Source of the DNA: a virus
Direction: 5' to 3' (one strand)
Length of the DNA: 36,548 nucleotides
IMG/VR virus record: IMGVR_UViG_3300050821_004022
Span: 1 to 36,548 of that record
The notes below the pieces were generated by a model. The model was given only the letters and a program-made list of their open reading frames with translations, did no database searches and had not been told where the DNA came from. Both the position numbers and the translations under genes were made by a program. Shown here in pieces: positions 33,968 through 36,548 of the stretch (position 1 is the stretch's first letter; each line of letters starts with the position of its first letter).

Positions 33968-36322
33968 ATGGGAGATTTCTGGGGTTGGTTCAACGGGTTT
34001 GCGGCTCCGAAGCTTGGGGTGCGTGAGAAGACTTTCCGCAAGATGTTCGAGTACCTCGATGCGATCGATCGGCCGGCGTGCGTATGGGAGACCGGATGCG
34101 TTCGAGACCCCAATGATTGGGGGCCGGCTGGGTGCTCCACTTACCTGTTTGATCGCTACGTCGTGGATAATGGCGGCGAAGTAACATCGGTCGATCTTAA
34201 TCCGTCAACCGTTGAGCGATGTAGGAGAGAGGTCAGTTCTCAAACAACCATCCATTGCGACGACAGCGTGGAGTTCTTGACGAGGGCGGCAAAGGCTTCG
34301 TGGGTGTCGCCCGTCGATCTGCTGTACCTCGATTCATTTGACATGGAATGGCACGATCCAGTTCCTTCTGCGCACCATCACCTCAAGGAGTTCATGGCGA
34401 TCCTGCCCGTGCTGAGGTCGGATACGCTGGTGGCGGTGGACGACTCCCCTACGGTCTCTGAGGACTTCCAGCCGCGGGTGAAGATCGGAGGGAAAGGCGA
34501 GTTCGTCGCTAGGTACTGCCACTCTGTTGGCGCTGACGTGCAGTTCACTGGCTACCAAGTCGGATTCTCCAACGTCACGCGTCGGCCTGAGCAGACGGGT
34601 GAGTCCGTCGAGGACTTGATCCGGCGGGCGCGATGGAATGTCGAGCACGGTAACGTCGCGGCCGCTTCGCACCTCTATGACCTTGTCCTCATGACAACGC
34701 CGCCGCCGTGGGGTGGGTTGGCCAGGATCGCTCGCGGGGAAGCTTGCGCCTTCTTCGCGCGCATTGCGACTAAACAGAATCTCCGCGGCACGGCCGGAGA
34801 TTGGTATCGCACCGCCATAGAGTGCGATCCTATGGCAGTGGACTATCGACTGGAGTTTGCCAGTCGTGTGTTGCTGAATATGGGATCATACACCGGAGCG
34901 ATAAACGAAACGCGGCGAGCGGCTAGCATAGAGCCCGGCAACTATCGGGCGTGGGCAATGCTGGGCGGCATATTGCACGAGGACAATCAGGCGGCCCAGG
35001 CAGTGATCGCCTATGACAAGGCGATCGAGGTCGTGGACGAGTCCGACCCCGAGGCCGTTGCTGCCGTGAAGATGAACAGGTCCACGATAGCCCTTGATAT
35101 GGCAGACTATGGTTTGGTGGAGAAACTGTGCAACGACGTGATAGCTGGCGGGACCGATCGGGTCGGTGACGCCAAGCACGTCATGGCCCTCGCAGAATTC
35201 AGGCAATCTCTCCACGAGCAGGCGGCTGACACGTTTTTGGAAGCTCTGGAGTTGGGCGCGCGTGATCCTGGTATCGTGCGCTGGCACCGTTCCCACGCGT
35301 TGGAATCAGTTGGGCGCTACCGTGAGGCGTCGGTTGAGCGCGAGCAGCGGGCCAACCAGAACCGCCTCGGTAGCCTTTCCATGCCGATGAAGAGGTTCAG
35401 CAGGCCGGTGCTGCCGGCTCTTTGGGGCGATGACGCACCTCCAGTCATGACAGATGGTCGTCAAACATCCATCCATGTGCATACGGAAGCTGGGTCGGGC
35501 GATAACTTCGTTCTGGCGCGCTACGTCCCGATCTTGGCCGAGATGGGCTACGACGTGCGCTACGAGGTCATGAACGACATGTTCGACCTCATGCGGCACA
35601 GCTTCGAGGGTACCGGGGTGACCGTAGTGCGCGTCGCCCCCGACTATCCAGGATCATTGCGGATCGAGCCGTTCGACTACCATTGCCCGATCGGCAGCCT
35701 TATGCACGCTATGGGGACCGAGGTAGACAAGATTCCGTGGCGCGGGCCGTATTTGAAGGCCGACCCGAAATTGGTCGAGCAGTATCAAAAGCAACTCAGG
35801 TTGCCTTTGAGGAAGGTTGGTGTCTGCTGGTCGTCCGGCATTATCCGTGACAGGGATGTGTGGCTTGAGTCCTATGGCCGGCGCAAGTCGATGCATTTCG
35901 ATGTCATGCGCCCGATCTATGAGACAGAGCGCTCTGGTGTGCAGTTTGTTTCATTACAAGTTGGGCCAGAGCGTAAGCAGAACCCTTGCACATACGTTGA
36001 AGACATTCTCCCCGAGCGCCCCACTTGGGCAGACACGGCCGCCCTCATCGAGTGTCTCGACCTCGTTATTACTGTGGATACGGGCGTGGCTCACCTGGCC
36101 GGTGCCATGGGCAAGCCCACGTGGGTGATGACGCAACGCAATTCTTCGTCATGGCATTTCATGTGCTGGAGGCCAGGGGCTATTTGGAACGAACGGAGTC
36201 CGTGGTATCCCAACACTCGTGTATTTCGACAGCACAAGTTCGATGAGTACCGCTGGGGCGAAGTAGTGAGAGATGTAGCCGAAGAATTGAATTGTGTTGA
36301 ATCTGTCAAGGCGGTGGCGTGA
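33968..36322 (+). CDS. methyltransferase-TPR-glycosyltransferase fusion
   Basis: A 784-aa three-part enzyme. Residues about 1-215: class I SAM methyltransferase-like domain with ETGCVRDPND (motif I region, 41-50), VTSVDLNPS (Asp76) and DLLYLDSFD (Asp122). Residues about 220-470: tetratricopeptide repeats (WYRTAIECDPMAVDYRLEFA, AYDKAIEVVDESDPEAVAAV). Residues about 510-780: GT-B glycosyltransferase with WADTAALIECLDLVITVDTG, VAHLAGAMGKPTWVM and PWYPNTRVFRQ, as in family 9 (heptosyltransferase-like). Likely modifies a glycan or virion protein; the substrate is unknown. Confidence 0.85.
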   Translation: MGDFWGWFNGFAAPKLGVREKTFRKMFEYLDAIDRPACVWETGCVRDPNDWGPAGCSTYLFDRYVVDNGGEVTSVDLNPSTVERCRREVSSQTTIHCDDSVEFLTRAAKASWVSPVDLLYLDSFDMEWHDPVPSAHHHLKEFMAILPVLRSDTLVAVDDSPTVSEDFQPRVKIGGKGEFVARYCHSVGADVQFTGYQVGFSNVTRRPEQTGESVEDLIRRARWNVEHGNVAAASHLYDLVLMTTPPPWGGLARIARGEACAFFARIATKQNLRGTAGDWYRTAIECDPMAVDYRLEFASRVLLNMGSYTGAINETRRAASIEPGNYRAWAMLGGILHEDNQAAQAVIAYDKAIEVVDESDPEAVAAVKMNRSTIALDMADYGLVEKLCNDVIAGGTDRVGDAKHVMALAEFRQSLHEQAADTFLEALELGARDPGIVRWHRSHALESVGRYREASVEREQRANQNRLGSLSMPMKRFSRPVLPALWGDDAPPVMTDGRQTSIHVHTEAGSGDNFVLARYVPILAEMGYDVRYEVMNDMFDLMRHSFEGTGVTVVRVAPDYPGSLRIEPFDYHCPIGSLMHAMGTEVDKIPWRGPYLKADPKLVEQYQKQLRLPLRKVGVCWSSGIIRDRDVWLESYGRRKSMHFDVMRPIYETERSGVQFVSLQVGPERKQNPCTYVEDILPERPTWADTAALIECLDLVITVDTGVAHLAGAMGKPTWVMTQRNSSSWHFMCWRPGAIWNERSPWYPNTRVFRQHKFDEYRWGEVVRDVAEELNCVESVKAVA

Positions 36323-36334
36323 TAGATGGGATGA

Positions 36335-36548
36335 ATGATGAGCGAGGAATTTGTCGGGCCTTTCGCGAGTTGGGCGGACCTCAAGCGCGACTATCTCGCC
36401 AAGGGCGATGGCATATCCGACGATACGGCCGCCTTGCAGGCGGCGGTGAGCGATCTCACGGCGACTGGTAGACCGCGCAACCTGTTCATTCCATCCGGCA
36501 CTTATACCGTCACGCAGACCGTCACGCTGCTCGGTGGTCTCGGGGCGG
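36335..36548 (+). CDS. tail spike, N-terminal part (cut by window end)
   Basis: Partial gene, MMSEEFVGPFASWADLKRDY and onward. GDGISDDTAALQAAVSDL followed by LFIPSGTYTVTQTVTL is the classic start of the pectate-lyase-type right-handed beta-helix found in phage tail spikes that cut host surface polysaccharides. ATG codons at 36335 and 36338 are both possible. No stop before the window ends. Confidence 0.8.
   Translation, partial: MMSEEFVGPFASWADLKRDYLAKGDGISDDTAALQAAVSDLTATGRPRNLFIPSGTYTVTQTVTLLGGLGA

Noticed and set aside
1-36548. CRISPR array or toxin-antitoxin system
   Set aside because: No regularly spaced direct repeats were seen, and the candidate DNA-binding small proteins (HTH at 9180, RHH at 22496) lack an adjacent recognisable toxin.

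Overview
The window is a contiguous piece of a tailed-phage genome (free phage or prophage; no integrase or attachment site is visible). Almost every gene is on the + strand in tight ATGA-overlap operons. The gene set points to a short-tailed (podovirus-like) phage: small and large terminase, an 831-aa portal, a scaffold, a major capsid protein, a P22 gp4-like head-completion protein and the start of a tail spike. Moderately high GC, frequent GTG starts, and small exported or Zn-binding proteins of a kind I associate with phages of Rhizobiales suggest an alphaproteobacterial host. That host assignment is an inference.

Layout: 1-1.2 kb small unknown genes; 1.25-4.4 kb terminase; 4.4-6 kb small membrane, Tat-leader and Zn-motif proteins; 6.0-7.9 kb two Y RNAs followed by a Ro60/Rsr (TROVE) protein; 7.9-9.4 kb small genes, a HAD phosphatase and an HTH protein; 9.4-11.6 kb an RNA-rich block with a hairpin-dense stretch, tRNA-Thr(CGT), tRNA-Thr(TGT), two more Y RNA-like elements, RusA, an initiator-type tRNA-Met, tRNA-Tyr and tRNA-Phe; 11.6-13.4 kb an intact IS1595-family element with a PAPS-reductase-like passenger gene; 13.4-14.7 kb small genes; 14.75-25 kb portal to major capsid protein; 26-33 kb further structural genes; 34-36.3 kb a methyltransferase-TPR-glycosyltransferase fusion; and the start of a pectate-lyase-fold tail spike. 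The terminase and portal genes, often close neighbours, are here 10 kb apart, separated by the accessory block.

The main discovery is a phage-borne Ro ribonucleoprotein system. A complete Ro60 orthologue (TROVE ring plus vWA/MIDAS domain) lies directly downstream of a tandem pair of structured RNAs, and a second tandem pair lies 4 kb further on. The four RNAs share a covarying closing stem, a GAGCCCC / TCGGTTA 5' side and a TGTGTTC(G/A) 3' side. One of them (6086-6216) carries a circularly permuted tRNA cloverleaf: T arm, acceptor stem closed by a GTAA tetraloop, D arm, and an anticodon-like stem leading back to the Ro-binding stem. This is the architecture described for bacterial YrlA Y RNAs that mimic tRNA.

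The second theme is parasitism of the phage itself. Four homing-type endonuclease genes (three HNH and one endonuclease VII-like) sit between structural genes. One left a duplicated, recoded copy of the neighbouring gene's start, and two have hairpins overlapping their translation starts. The IS1595 element has 8-bp target duplications and 22/24-matching terminal repeats.
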